A stretch of 64,000 nt of DNA from Nephrocerus scutellatus (GCA_947095585.1 OX352763.1:46591481-46655480), one strand, 5' to 3'; shown: positions 53,211-64,000, counted from the first letter of the stretch. The notes: a model not told the origin generated them from the sequence alone. Program-made: numbers and translations.

Positions 53211-54245
53211 CTAAATGGACGCTGAGATGAACAACAGTAGTTCATGAAAGATGAATCGTAAATCCAAGGATTCGCCAAACTGCTTCGTTGCTACTAATGT
53301 ACCTTCCCAAGCGTCAAGGTGATAAAATAAATCTGGTCTTCCATACGTCCTTACGTACGTCATAGCATCTTGCGTGTATTCGTGCATGTGTCTGGGACTG
53401 CCTGTAAACGTAGCTGGTAGTATGACAAAGGCACCAAGATTTTCAACATTAACGTCATTTACCACAGCATCTCTCAGGTGAATATATTCTTCAACTCTCA
53501 GTTTACGTTGATTTAGACGAATGTAAAGAAGACGCTCACTTTCGATTTTTGCATACATATAAACGATGAATTGATGAAACAATTGTCTGCAGTTTAATAT
53601 GTGGTTCTGTTCATCTCGAACCATTAGTCTGTATGCATAGAAATCCATCGCTGAAACTTTTTTGCTAGTTGTGTTACCTGTCGTTGGGCTGACCTGCCAC
53701 AGATTAAAATGATATCCATCTTCACCACGGGGAAACATCACTGGGTACTGGAGACCATCATAAGATCGATGTGTTTCTGAAATGCGCTGCAATGAAACGC
53801 TTCTTCGTTGAATTACGATATCCCGTTGATCAAACTCATCACCTGAAATAACCACCGCGACTTCATCTACCTGAGGACCATTAAAGCGGCGTTCGTGTTC
53901 GCCTGCTGGTCTTCCGTCTGCTCTTATGACAACTTTATATTCATCCGTTGGCATACGTTCCAATGATGTTTTAAAAGTTTTAGTCAGATCATTGTGCTCC
54001 AGAAACATTCTCTGTAAGTTTGACACTATCGGACGTCTTGTTCCAGAGATATAGGTACACCTCTGGTCAGTTTTTTTTGCATCAAATACCAGGTGACTCT
54101 GATTTAAATTTTCTTGCTTGACAGTAACTACAAACCATTTCCATTTTTCCGATGGTAACATGTCATACTGTGAGTAGTCTATGTGTGGATCATAGTGAAA
54201 TCCTTCCAATGCTAAGCTCAATTGTTGTGCAGTCCGTAATCTCTA
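53211..54245 (-). pseudogene. Helitron Rep N-terminal region
   Basis: A 336-codon open frame with LALEGFHYDPHIDYSQYDML, FNGPQVDEVAVVISGDE, YDGLQYPVMFPRGEDGYHF, FYAYRLMVRDEQNHILNCRQ and GSPRHMHEYTQDAMTYVR (about 53390) matches the Helitron-like N-terminal domain. It breaks off shortly after RPDLFYHLD, where the HUH/Tyr nuclease of Rep should follow. The rolling-circle nuclease is therefore missing, and the sequence passes directly to the helicase part. Confidence 0.85.
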
Positions 54246-54826
54246 TGCCTCATTTCCTGTAGTCGGGTCCTCCGCTGTTGTACTGTCTCTAAAGCTCTGA
54301 TTGTAGTAGCTCTCTCTCTCTGATCCTCTAGTCGAGCTTCACGCTGTTGTCCGGTCTCTGCAGCTATGGATGTAGTAGCTCTATTTCTCAGATCATCTAG
54401 TCGGGCTTCACGTTGTTGTCTGGTCTCTGAAGCTCTAGATGTAGTAGCTCTATTTTTCAGATCATCTAGTCGGGCTTAACGCTGTTGTCCGGTCTCTGAA
54501 GCTCTAGACGTAGTAGCTCTATCTCTCAGATCATCTAGTCGGGCTTCACGAAGTTGTTCGCTCTCTGAAGCTCTAGACGTAGTAGGTCTATCTCTCAGAT
54601 CATCTAGTCGGGCCTCACGCTGTTGTCCGGTCTCCGAAGCTCTAGATGTAGTAGCTATATCGCGCTGCATCGCAAGTCTTCTATTAGTTTCCTCGGGAGT
54701 TTCTTGTCTTCGCTGTTGTTTAATTTGTGTAGCCTTTGCTTGCACTTGGCCAATCCCTTTAAGTTTCCTTGGCGGCATTTTTAAAAAGGCACACTCTAAC
54801 TGAACAATGAAATTTAAAAATAACAA
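54246..54826 (-). pseudogene. STPR-type repeats at Helitron protein N-terminus
   Basis: From about 54780 the frame reads MPPRKLKGIGQVQAKATQ, then repeating units of about 23-24 residues of the type TTSRASETGQQREARLDDLR. Roughly seven units are visible, with one stop at 54476-54478. This resembles the score-and-three-amino-acid (STPR) DNA-binding repeat seen in some insect proteins and Helitron helicases. The units are nearly identical at the DNA level, so the array is evolving by unequal exchange. A frame change near 54245 separates it from the Rep part. Confidence 0.75.
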
Positions 54827-55794
54827 AAAATTATAAACAACAGAAAAAAAGGAAATTTAAAAATTATAATGTACTTACATCCGTGTAAAAATATAAACCC
54901 TTTACAAAAACAAAAAGGAATCAACTTTATTTTAAATTAGTAAAATAAACCACTCTCAAATAAAGTAGAAAGTACAAAAAAATGATATCAGTAACTTTTT
55001 TTTATAACATGTAAACAGTTATCATTATACAATTTATTAAAACTTCAATATAATTGCGTATTTGTTGTAGCACGCTTGAATTATATTGAAGAACTGTTTT
55101 TATTTTTTAAAGATTTGTGTTTATACACACAATTCTTTCAATAGTTATCCTCAATATAAGGAAGGTATGAATAAATATGTATGTATACATTCTAAGGTAA
55201 AAGTAATTAGTGGTAATAAAAGTTTATGTATCTTGCAGTGGTACGGATTTATTGACACGACCGCTCTTATTTGGGTTTTACCAGCATATGCTAAAAATAC
55301 ATATTGAATTTGTATATGTACATTAGTAGGTAAAAATAATTAGTACGTAAATGTACGTTCATGTGTTCTACCAGAATACCCATACATATAAAAAATGTGC
55401 ATTATGTAGAAAAAATAATTAGTAGGTTAAAAAAGTTCATGTGGTCAGCAGTGCTACATAGTTTCTTTTTAGACAGCTAAACATATTTGGGTTTTACCAG
55501 CATATGTAAAACAGACAATTCATCAGGTATACATATATTTTATGACAGCGTTTCCTGTTTTACCAAGAAATATAAAACATAGTATAAATTACAATATTAT
55601 AATTTTTCCTTTTAGTTGACTGTATAAAATAGTTTTTATTGACTGTATTACAAAATTTTACAGTTGTCATTTGTGTAGAAATATAAAAACTCTTCACACA
55701 GAATTAAAAAAGATAAGACACGCATTAGACACGTCTGTAATGTATTCTTTATACAACGTTTCAATTGATTTTTAGAAAGATGGAAGTGAAGGAG
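54827..55794 (-). other. AT-rich sequence upstream of the Helitron coding part
   Basis: Very AT-rich, with repeated phrases such as AATTAGTAGGT and TTTTACCAGCATATG (about 55200-55510). It could be 5' sequence of the Helitron or intron; no gene seen. Confidence 0.5.
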
Positions 55795-56630
55795 TATTGG
55801 CAATGCCTTTTAACCACCACTTTTCATTTCAGCCATCCCGAAAACTATAGAATCGAATCTTATATTAATACTATCTTACCATCACCGTTCAACTCAGCGA
55901 CCCCGAAAACAATAAAATCGACACTAATATCGGTCACCCCCCCCCCACATTTATCACCCCATCCCCCTAGAGGTGTCTTACCACCACCATTCAACTCAGC
56001 GACCCCGAAAACCATAGAATCAACTCTAACATCGGTCACCCCCCCCCTCAGTTATTACTCCATCCCCCTAGAGCTGTCTTACCATCACCACTCAACTCAG
56101 CGACTCCGGAGACCATAGAATCAACACTAATATCGGTCACCCCCCCCCCCCTTAGTTATCTCCCCATCCCCCTAGAGCTGTCTTACCATAACCACCCAAC
56201 TCAGCGACCCCGAAAACCATAATTCAACAGTAATATCGGACAACCTCCCCCCCCCACAGTTATCACCTCATCCCCCTAGAGCTGTCTTACCATCACCATT
56301 CAACTCAGCGACCCCGAAAACCATAGAATCAACACTAATATCGATCACCCAACCCCCTGCGGGAATATAACTAACCCATAGAAGTGTACTACCAGCATTA
56401 TTCGTATCGGCGATACCGAAAACGGTAGGTCCGACACTAAAATCGCCTGCCACGCCTCCCCCAGCCAAAAAACGTGCTACCACCCCCCACCTATGTTTGA
56501 TTCCACATAGTAACTAATATGTATACCAAGTTTGGTTGAAATTGGTCAAGGCGTTCCAGAGCTAGTTAGGCACAAATATATATATCTACAATAAATAAAT
56601 TCTCTATTTTATATATATAGATAGATAAAA
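55795..56630 (-). mobile_element. C-rich tandem repeat with Helitron-like end
   Basis: Six or so units of about 100-110 bp (CAACTCAGCGACCCCGAAAAC, ATAGAATCAACACTAATATC, runs of 7-13 C, CCATCCCCCTAGAG). A CTATGTTTGATTCCA tail follows, then AATAAATTCTCTATTTTATATATATAGAT. Read on the - strand this is TCTATATATATAAAATAGAG, a plausible Helitron 5' end. Confidence 0.65.
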
Positions 56631-56633
56631 CTG

Positions 56634-56920
56634 AGCTGTCTTACCATCACCATTCAACTCAGCGACCCGAAAACCATAGGATCAACTCTAATATCGGTCA
56701 CCCCCCCCCCACCCCTTCAGTTATTACCCTCCACCCTAGAGCTGTCTTACCATCACCATTCAACACAGCGACCCTGAAAACCATATAATCAACACTAATA
56801 TCGGTCACCACCCCACAGTTATCACCCCATCCCCGTAGCTGTCTTACCATCACCACTCCACTCAGCGACCCCGAAAACCATAGAATCAACACTATTTTTT
56901 CTATTTTATATATATCGATT
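56634..56920 (-). repeat. Second block of C-rich tandem repeat
   Basis: Three more units of the same ~105-bp repeat, ending TTCTATTTTATATATATCGAT, directly beside the first block. Confidence 0.7.
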
Positions 56921-57159
56921 TGACCGGAATAATCGTTGAATGATTGTTGAGCTTGTGATTTATTTAAATATTTTTATAAGAGGTACATCGTTCTGCTTTA
57001 AGTAGCAAACCGCGAAAATTAATCTACGAACTTTACAGGAGAGATTTGCAGTGCAAATAACACTACACTACACATAGAATTTTGTAGTTAATAAAAGTTG
57101 AAATATCTCTATATATAATCAATATATTTATATTATTAATTTTTTTTAAAAATTTACAG

Positions 57160-57290
57160 GTGAATTGCCTGCAGCTGTTCAACACAATTCCAAAGTGTCT
57201 ATAAAATGCACACATCCGCAACAAGCCCTGTGGATTCTTTTAATTATTGCCTTCGCACTTTCGCCGCGGTACATATCGCCTACGCCTTGA
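57160..57290 (+). CDS. dpr: dpr-family Ig receptor, last coding exon
   Basis: The acceptor AATTTACAG|GT follows a T-rich tract. The frame continues the split Gly and reads GELPAAVQHNSKVSIKC, a short polar stretch, then the hydrophobic run ALWILLIIAFAL and a stop at 57288-57290. ELPAAVQHN directly after the second Ig domain is a familiar Dpr ending. The hydrophobic tail so close to the C-terminus suggests a GPI-anchor signal or a single membrane segment. The exon is 24.2 kb from its predecessor. It is uninterrupted and in phase, so the gene appears intact despite the insertions. Confidence 0.88.
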
Positions 57291-58506
57291 TGCACGACGC
57301 TAATACTGTACTATTACTTTATCACCCCTAATTTATTCAATAAGGATAACGTTATTTATATTTAGGATACAAAAAAAAATTTACTTTTTTTAAATACATC
57401 TAAAACAATTTACGACAAGATACAAATTTGCCTGAAACGCATATATAACATATAAAGAACGTTAGTAATGATATTAGACATACATATACCAATATTCAAA
57501 TATACACAAATTTATGACAAATATAGTATACTTCGTATAAACATGCATCCATGTATAAAAACTACAAAACAACTTAAATTTATTTTAAAGTACAAGTATA
57601 CACACAAAGAACGTTTAAATACATACTCGTAAATAAGGTATGTAACATTACCCCAGTAATTTGTGTTACAAAACAATATTATTATTCCATTGTATGAAGT
57701 GCGAATCCTATTTATAATTATATACCTACTCAAACTAAATCTAGATATGATTACTATTATTATTTACGAGAATCGTAGTATACATATACATACATACAAA
57801 TATTTAGCTTCATTGTATATAAAACAAACAATATAAAAATTGCAAATAAGTGATGGACGCGTGCTCGCATCGTATTTAGGTAAAACGTTTAGTAATGATA
57901 AATATTATATAAGAAACAGTCTATTCCTCCTCAATAATACACTACGTATTTATTTAATTAAAAATCATTATCTTTATTATGTTTATGTTTTAATACTCGG
58001 AGACACCCTTGCTAACAAGATGGACGTTATTTACATAATTATCAACTCTGCGAGTACACCGAGCCTCATTAGGCGCAAAATTATGAAAGTTTAATTTTGT
58101 GTGTCGTCATCTGCCAATGAAGTAATTCCTTTCGGTGAGCATGTACATGTGTGTGTAAGTCACTTAAATAGACTTTTAATGAGACACTTCTTAAGAAGTC
58201 ACATTAGCCAACTTTTGATGACCCTTGTCGGAATCCATATACCTATATAAAGTGTTAAAAATACCTACGAACAACGTAAACCCCATTTGAAGACGTTTAG
58301 ATATTTATATTTTAATTTTGTTAAGGTGAAGCTTTAAGGACTTTGAACTCAATGCATTTATTAAATTGTTATTTCTATGTTTTTTTATCTATGTAAAAGG
58401 TAAAAGGAAACATAGCAATACATTTTTATGTGGACCGGAACACGCAACACCATAGTAAAACAATTCAAATTTTTATTTAACTATCAAAAATGATGAAACA
58501 ACTACA
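57291..58506 (+). other. 3' flank of the dpr gene
   Basis: AT-rich, presumably 3' UTR and downstream DNA, with ATACATACATACA-type microsatellites (about 57780). I see no strong poly(A) signal and no supported gene; the open frame at 57840-58094 looks random. Confidence 0.5.
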
Positions 58507-59347
58507 TCTATCTATCTATGTATATAAAAATCAATTGCTGTTCGTTAGACTGGCTAAAACTCGAGAACGGCTGGACCAAATTGGATACTTCCTTCGGCGA
58601 GTTAGTTCGTAATTGCTACGCGAAGGTTTAGTCAAGTTGAAAAGTTGAGTCAGCCCCGCTAGGTGGCGCTGGTATCGTTTTTTTCTGAAAATTCTTATTT
58701 ATGGAACGATTTGGCTCAAATTCACACCATATAATATTTAAATAAAAAGAAAGTCGTTGACAAAATTTGGACCCGATATGTGGCGCTGGTGTCTTTTTTT
58801 CCGAAAATTCTTATTTATGGAACGATTCGGCTCAAATTCACACCATATAATATTTAAATAAAAAGAAAGTCGTTGACAAAATTTGGACCCGATAGGTGGC
58901 GCTAGCGTCAGTGGGCGGTAGGTCAGTGGGCGGTAGGTCAGTGGGCGGTAGGTCAGTGGGCGTGGCGTTAGTGGGCGGGAGGTCAGTCGGCGGGGGTCAG
59001 TGGGATGGGGCAGCCGGGAAACGCGGGTGTAAGTGGGCGTCGCGTCAGTGGATGTGAGTTCAGTGGGTGGTGGGTCAGTGTGTATGAGGTCAATGGGCGG
59101 GTGGTCAGTGGGCGGGAGGTCAGTGGGTGTGAGTTCAGCGGGCGGTGGGTCAGTGTGTATGAGGTCAATGGGTGGGTGGTCAATTGGCGGGAGGTCAGTG
59201 GGCGGGAGGTCAGTGGGTGTGAGGTCAGTGAGGTCAATGGGTGGGTGGTCAGTGGGCGGAGGTCAGTGGGATGGAGCAGCCGGGAAACGCGGGTGTAAGT
59301 GGGCGTGGCGTCAATGGGCGGGTAGTAAAGCGCCGGGGAACAGCTAG
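58507..59347 (+). mobile_element. Non-autonomous Helitron with internal minisatellite
   Basis: Starts A|TCTATCTATCTATG with ATCAATTGCTGTTCGTTAG just inside, and ends AAAGCGCCGGGGAACAG, CTAG|T. The CTAG end and A|T flanks fit Helitrons. A 134-bp-scale direct repeat (CTTATTTATGGAACGATT at about 58695 and 58811) and a G-rich minisatellite fill the inside. Confidence 0.8.
58905..59330 (+). repeat. G-rich minisatellite (GGTCAGTGGGCG)n
   Basis: Irregular 12-15-bp units of the type GGTCAGTGGGCGG with GTGTGAG and TATGAGG variants. Long open frames in it arise from the short period and are not genes. Confidence 0.85.
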
Positions 59348-59756
59348 TAATATATAAGTTAATAAAACATACTTTCATTATTAAATTTAATAAACTTTAT
59401 TTTGTTACCAAGACCGACTATCTCTATTCACATATAAAAGAACTTAAAACTATATACAAAATTAAGATAGTAAAGCGAGCTTCACAGCTCGCCATATGGA
59501 TAATTGTAATTCAGCCTAAAGACTGAATTAACTTAAAAAAAAACATTTTTTTTCTCCTAACCCCTATGAATAAAAAAAACTCAAAATTACACCATCGCAA
59601 GCTGAGCGCTTAACAATTGTTTTTAAACAAGTATTTATAAAAAAAAAATTACACGCGACGTAAAATAAATAAAATTTACACGTGCGACACGCGACACGTG
59701 ACATGCGTCAAGTTATCGCAAGTCAAGTTTTAAAACAATTCAAATCTGACTCTAAC
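59348..59756 (+). other. AT-rich spacer with small hairpin
   Basis: Contains GCGAGCTTCACAGCTCGC (hairpin, about 59474-59491) and ATTACACCATCGCAAGCTGAG (about 59585), which recurs at about 63328. No gene seen. Confidence 0.45.
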
Positions 59757-60090
59757 TTTTTATCTCAGCGATCCTGAAAACTATGGGATTGACAGTAATA
59801 TCGACACCCCCCCCCCCTTTTCATCGAACCCCTAGCCGTAGAAGTGTCTTACCATCACTATTCACCGCAGCGACCACGAAAACTATAGAATCGACACTAA
59901 TATCGGTAACCCCCCTGGCGACCCCTAAGTAATCGACACCATCCCGCTAGAGCTGTCTTACCATCACCATTCAACTCAGCGACCCCGAAAACCATAGAAT
60001 CGACACTAATATCGGTCGTGGGGGGTGACCGATATATATATATATATTTATATATAAACAAATAAATTCTCTATTTTATATATATAGATT
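59757..60090 (-). repeat. Third block of C-rich repeat
   Basis: Units as at 55795-56630 (CAACTCAGCGACCCCGAAAAC) ending AATAAATTCTCTATTTTATATATATAGAT, with ATATCGGTC..GACCGATAT palindrome near 60010. Confidence 0.7.
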
Positions 60091-61109
60091 GGAGATTGTA
60101 GATATACTACATATTGTTGGATTCGTCGTTTGTTTTCCAAATACTCGTAAAAAGCCTAATCGGATAACTGGTATTGGATGAAAATCAACTTGTAAGACTT
60201 GTAGAAAAACTCATATGAAACTAAATAAATGATTGTATCTAAAGTGCTATGGACCAACTTAGTGGGACAATGGCCCTGTATTGTCATCAGGACTACACAT
60301 TGATCGGATATTTCAATTTAATTAGATAAAGGGAAGTGAATCAAGATTTGACAGAGACACAGAATTTGTGAAGCCTCAACACTCCAAGTCCATTATCGTT
60401 ACAGTTCAGTGGTACCACAACATTGTATTCCAATCAGTATGTCACGTTTGTGCACAATTTTAACTCAATTAGACAACTCAATTAGTCATATTTTATTGCA
60501 ATGTTTTAGAAGTTATACTTCTTTAGGCGCGACAGGGGTAACTGAAATCATTTTGTTCTTGATGTAATGTTACGGATGCAGCGGTTGGTTTATATGATAA
60601 ATATGACATTTTCTTGTATTAAATACCTTATCAAAGCGATTTACGTGACATCTACATTAGGAAATGTTAATTGAAAATTTAATTATGAGCGAATTGCAAA
60701 ACATTTTATTGCGGATGTAATGGAGCGCTTGGTGTATATGATATGAGATTAGTTTGTATTAAATACCTTAACTTTGCGATTTACAACAACATAATATATG
60801 AAAACATAATTGAAAAATTAATTGTCAGCTAATTCTAAGATGAACTCACGAAAAATATGATTTCGTGGTAAAAGGTATTTTATAGTCCAATGCAAAATTT
60901 TGGTCATAATTCCGCCTATGGCTTACAATCGTTATAAATATGACCAGCTGGCTTAATGCACGAAGAGTCGGGACGAATATAGGTTCGCCCTTACGGAGTA
61001 CAACTTTGAATTTAGACGATCCAAACGTGCCACATGTACAAAATGCTGCAAAAACATTGTCGAAATGCCACTAGCGACATGAATCCATAAAGCATTAGTT
61101 AAGGATCAG
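60091..61109 (+). other. Intergenic sequence, nothing supported
   Basis: A ~150-bp stretch (GTATTAAATACCTTA...GCGATTTAC) appears twice, near 60610 and 60750. No gene recognised. Confidence 0.5.
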
Positions 61110-61420
61110 ACAAACTGTGTAGGTTTATCAAAAAAGTCCAATGGCACCTACACGTTGGACCGTGAGGATACAATCAGAACCCTACTGCAGGTTCATTTCC
61201 CAGGTTCGTCTACTCGTGCACCATATATGTACCCGAACGCACCCGACCAAATGGTCTGTATTACTAGTAGTGTAAATAGTTTATCCGATAAAATCTTCAG
61301 TCTTTATAAGGTTAAATTGGGAGTAGGCTCTTTAAAACCTTTCGAAGCTCCCGGCGGTGATGGGATCTTTCCAGCGCTTCTTAGAGAAGGCAATCGATCT
61401 CATCCTACTGGGTATATTAT
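61110..61420 (+). pseudogene. LINE relic between endonuclease and RT
   Basis: The frame contains TLLQVHFPGSST (about 61178) and LKPFEAPGGDGIFPALL (about 61330). This is the linker and first RT motif of an I/R1-type LINE (usual text: K-A-P-G-x-D-G-I-x-P). Only about 300 bp survive, broken at both ends. Confidence 0.7.
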
Positions 61421-61741
61421 TATATTCGATATATTATTTCCTCCTCGGGAGGAGTGTCTGTGCCTGCGACTGCAGACTGCTGACTGCAGTTAAGGGATGT
61501 AGGCACAGAACAGACACCATCTTTGTCTTCTAGCAATAAGGATTTATCGATATATGTACTTAAACTTAAATCAATAACAGGGAAAATATAAGAAATTACA
61601 ATAATTGTTGTACTAAAAACCTATTAGTAAACTTAGCAATTAAAAATTTCGTGCAAGCGAACCTCAACAATTGGGAAATTTGCAATTTTCCCACTTCCTT
61701 TAGTACAAAGTTTCAAGTGTGGACTTTCGGAAGAAAGTTTT
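61421..61741 (+). other. Spacer between LINE relics
   Basis: Includes CCTCCTCGGGAGGAG (palindromic, about 61440) and CTGCAGACTGCTGACTGCAG (inverted, about 61470). No gene. Confidence 0.45.
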
Positions 61742-63080
61742 TGTTTAGTATAATTTGCGCACGCGTAAAGAAGCTTGCAGCAAGCTTATAATGCTCGGCT
61801 ATATGCTTGGCACAGCGTTGGCATTAAGAAATAGGAGGAGAAAAGAGGAGATGTGTATGAGCTTGTGTTCTGAATAGTGATGTGGAAAAACAGAGCTTGG
61901 CAGAGTATTCCACATACGTGTTGTACGGAAGAACGAATCCCTAAAATTAACTGTACGAAGGGCTTGAGGATAAACTGATGAGCATTTAGAGCGCCACGAG
62001 TATTGCGGTTGAATTCAAGGAGAGGTGGATTGCAAATCTTTATTTCTTTTGAGCACCACTGGTGGAAGAAGTGATAAAACAGTGACAAGCAGGAAACGTT
62101 TCTGCGGTGTTCAAGCGATTATATTGATTTCGCAACGTTTTCGTCACCGACAAGTTTTATCGCACTGTTTTGTATTCTATCTAGCTGATGCAAGGTAGTT
62201 TTAGGCGCACCAGACCAGAAATTGTACTCAAGTTTAGGGCGAATAAAAGCCTTGTAGATAGTAGCCAGTTCAGAGCGAGTGAAATATTTCTTGCACCGGG
62301 TTGAAACCTAAACATTTCGCAGCATTTTTGGCGACGGTTATTCCAACGAAGCTTGTCATTAACACACGAGAATTGCAAATTTTTCAGTTTCCTCGTTGCA
62401 AGTGCCATTATGGATAAAGTCTAGGTCAAAATTTAAAGTGCTTAACATACGTAGTTTTTTGAGTTCCACATCAGAAGTGTAGGGATGTTCCTTAAACTTA
62501 TATGAAAAACTGAGAGTACTGTCGTTAGCGAAGGAGCGAATTGGTTTAGAAGTAATAGACAAGTGATCATTAATAAATTGAGAAATATTGTCGGGGACAA
62601 AACATAGCCCTGGGGAACGCCAGCATTAATGTACTTTAGACTTAAAACTTGAATTTAGTGCTCCAAAAGATAGCTTCTAATCCAATGAAGCAATTTTTCA
62701 TTGACTCCCTTTTTTGGTATGGGCTGGACAAAGGCTGTTTTCCAACTTCTCGGAAAGAGTACAGAAGAATTAGATAGATGAAAAAGCTTACGCAATGAAA
62801 ATGCCAGCCAGAACGCCTCTTCAGAACTAATATCATCTGGACCAGCAGATTTGTGAGTATTGGAACCGTTTAAAACTCTAGCAACTGCACGAGTACGAAT
62901 GAATATCTGTCCCATAGAGTGAATGCACAGCAAAAAGATGCCGTTGTCCTTAGAGCTGACTACTGGAGCGTTAGAATCGACGACGGGGCTGTATTTTTTT
63001 TCTTTTCACGAATGACCAACATTTTTACAATACTTTTGGGACATTGTAATATTTTTTGCCTTAATTGTTGGTCGTACGAG
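61742..63080 (-). pseudogene. Jockey-like LINE relic
   Basis: Same family as 49340-51727. The - strand has HSMGQIFIRTRAVARVL (about 62920), SAGPDDIS (about 62850), FVQPIPKKG (about 62720), IRSFANDSTLSFS (about 62540) and LLEFNRNTRGALNAHQF (about 62010). It ends in a matching 3' UTR near 61742. Motif C reads FAND instead of FADD and the region between QPIPKKG and the VPQG block is deleted, so it is dead. It is truncated 5' of about 63080. Confidence 0.8.
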
Positions 63081-64000
63081 TTCCTACCAAAAACGTTCTC
63101 CTACTATAGACACACACATACGTGTCTGTATATTTAATTGTAATTAATTCTAAAAACTAATTTATCTTAAAAGCCTAATAATGCAACGTTAAATGTACCT
63201 CCTTCGTTCATAAGCGTCTGTCTGTCTTAAGCGATTTCTGAAATAGACTGAAAAAAAAATCGATAGCGATGTGTAAATTGAGTAATTTTTTCAGTTTCCT
63301 TAAGGGTAGTAAGCCCTATTAATGAAAAAATTACGCCATCGCAAGCCGAGTGTTAACCAATTCTTTTAAAACATACGTACATACGCTCACTGAAAAAAAA
63401 TTTCATGTCCTCTGAATATAAGCTAACTTACGTTATTTTTCGTCAGTTCTGCAAAAACACCTCTTATGTAAATCTATCTCTCATTGGTTGGGAAGATTTT
63501 AAAGTTTAAAGCCACATATTCCGAAGATTATTTGCTTGATTAGATTTTATTTTGTCACGTAAAGCTTCTCAACAACTAATATGCGCCAGTATTTAATTGT
63601 TTTAAATGCTTTTATTAAAAATAATAGATAGTTAATAGAAATCTAGATATCAAATCTTCAGCGTACTTCCTTTTATTTATTTTCCATTTATTTTACAACA
63701 TTCCACTAATTTTCATTTATTTTACAACAGTTCTATGCTCTAGATCTACCTCCTATTTTATTTTCTACCTTTTAGCTAGTGAAAACTTGCCCCTATGCTT
63801 CAATAAAAGCGTATTTAGAAAAGATTAAAAATTATTTTTTATTTTATACTTTTTCGACTTTTACCTTGGATATGTGATGACAATATGGAGAGCTCCAAAA
63901 GTCCCCACAAATTCCCCTTAAAAACCCCCAAAAAGGCCCCGAAAGGACCCCAAAATACCCTCAATGGAAGCCCCAAAAACCTCCTAAAGAATCACCTCGA
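63081..64000 (+). other. Right edge: AT-rich sequence and a C/A tract
   Basis: AT-rich up to about 63880, then a skewed tract of C-runs and A-runs (CCCCACAAATTCCCC, CCCCGAAAGGACCCC) running off the window. ATTACGCCATCGCAAGC at about 63328 repeats the sequence near 59585. No gene seen. Confidence 0.5.

Larger units (their letters stand above)
49086..54826 (-). mobile_element. Autonomous-type Helitron relic
   Basis: On the - strand, N-terminal STPR-like repeats, a Helitron-like N domain and a Pif1-type helicase (54826 to 51729) are followed by a LINE insertion. About 250 bp of 3' sequence then ends ACCTGGGCAACGCCGGGT, ATCAGCTAG at 49086-49110. The end has the hairpin plus CTAG of Helitrons with a T next to it. 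That the 3' end and the coding part belong to one element is inferred from orientation and adjacency. The 5' end is unresolved; TATATATATAGA at about 56611-56621 is a candidate. Confidence 0.65.

Noticed and set aside
13559..57290. The dpr gene as a pseudogene broken by transposons
   Set aside because: All six exons are open, in phase and keep their Ig core residues; insertions are confined to introns.
57840..58094. An 84-codon ORF downstream of the dpr gene
   Set aside because: Composition is random-looking and AT-driven, and it has no recognisable motif.
59005..59378. Overlapping ORFs of about 100-130 codons on both strands
   Set aside because: Low-complexity translations of the G-rich minisatellite.

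Overview
This window looks like a stretch of a higher-dipteran genome, plausibly a true fruit fly (Tephritidae). That guess is an inference from the style of the host gene and the mix of transposable elements. Nothing prokaryotic is present: there are spliced exons with GT..AG borders, LTR and non-LTR retrotransposons, Helitrons, a tRNA-derived SINE, MITEs and an intronic satellite.

The only host gene I can support is a dpr-family (defective proboscis extension response) cell-surface immunoglobulin gene on the + strand. Six coding exons are visible: 13559-13777, 24338-24546, 24949-25162, 32458-32752, 32867-32991 and 57160-57290. All junctions keep phase, both Ig domains keep their Cys/Trp/Cys core, and the last exon ends in a hydrophobic tail and a stop. 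The initiator/signal-peptide exon was not found. The gene covers at least 43.7 kb because its introns (10.6, 0.4, 7.3, 0.1 and 24.2 kb) are filled with mobile DNA.

Layout. 1-1342: decayed gag/leader of a Ty3/gypsy element on the - strand. 1343-11851: the LTR of that element, split by a Helentron-like repeat, a SINE piece, a full-length RTE LINE (2573-5784) and a BEL/Pao element (5832-11826). 11852-13558: a tRNA-derived SINE and a composite repeat. Intron 1 (13778-24337): an LTR fragment, a 234-bp Helitron, four Helentron-like copies, a MITE and a 118-bp satellite array of about 3 kb. Intron 3 (25163-32457): two more Helentron-like copies, LINE relics, a LINE 3' fragment with a perfect target duplication and a small MITE. 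Exons 4 and 5 lie between two ~300-bp inverted repeats. Intron 5 (32992-57159): a gypsy element (34080-39827, remnant 5' LTR at 48653-48948) holding a jockey-like LINE, which itself holds a young, uninterrupted mag-like LTR retrotransposon (40254-45086) with a SAP-like domain; then a Helitron relic coding for STPR-repeat/Rep/Pif1 helicase sequence (49086-54826) with another LINE inside it, and C-rich tandem repeats. 57291-64000: gene 3' flank, another non-autonomous Helitron, C-rich repeats and two LINE relics.

The mobile genes do not cooperate with the host gene. They are layers of insertions whose relative order can be read from the nesting. The most notable items are the SAP-domain retrotransposon (single ORF, 195-bp LTRs differing at one site, stop codon inside the 3' LTR, YVDE instead of YVDD in its reverse transcriptase), the inverted-repeat pair bracketing two neuronal-gene exons, the intronic satellite with higher-order structure, and the multi-copy ~1-kb Helentron-like family.
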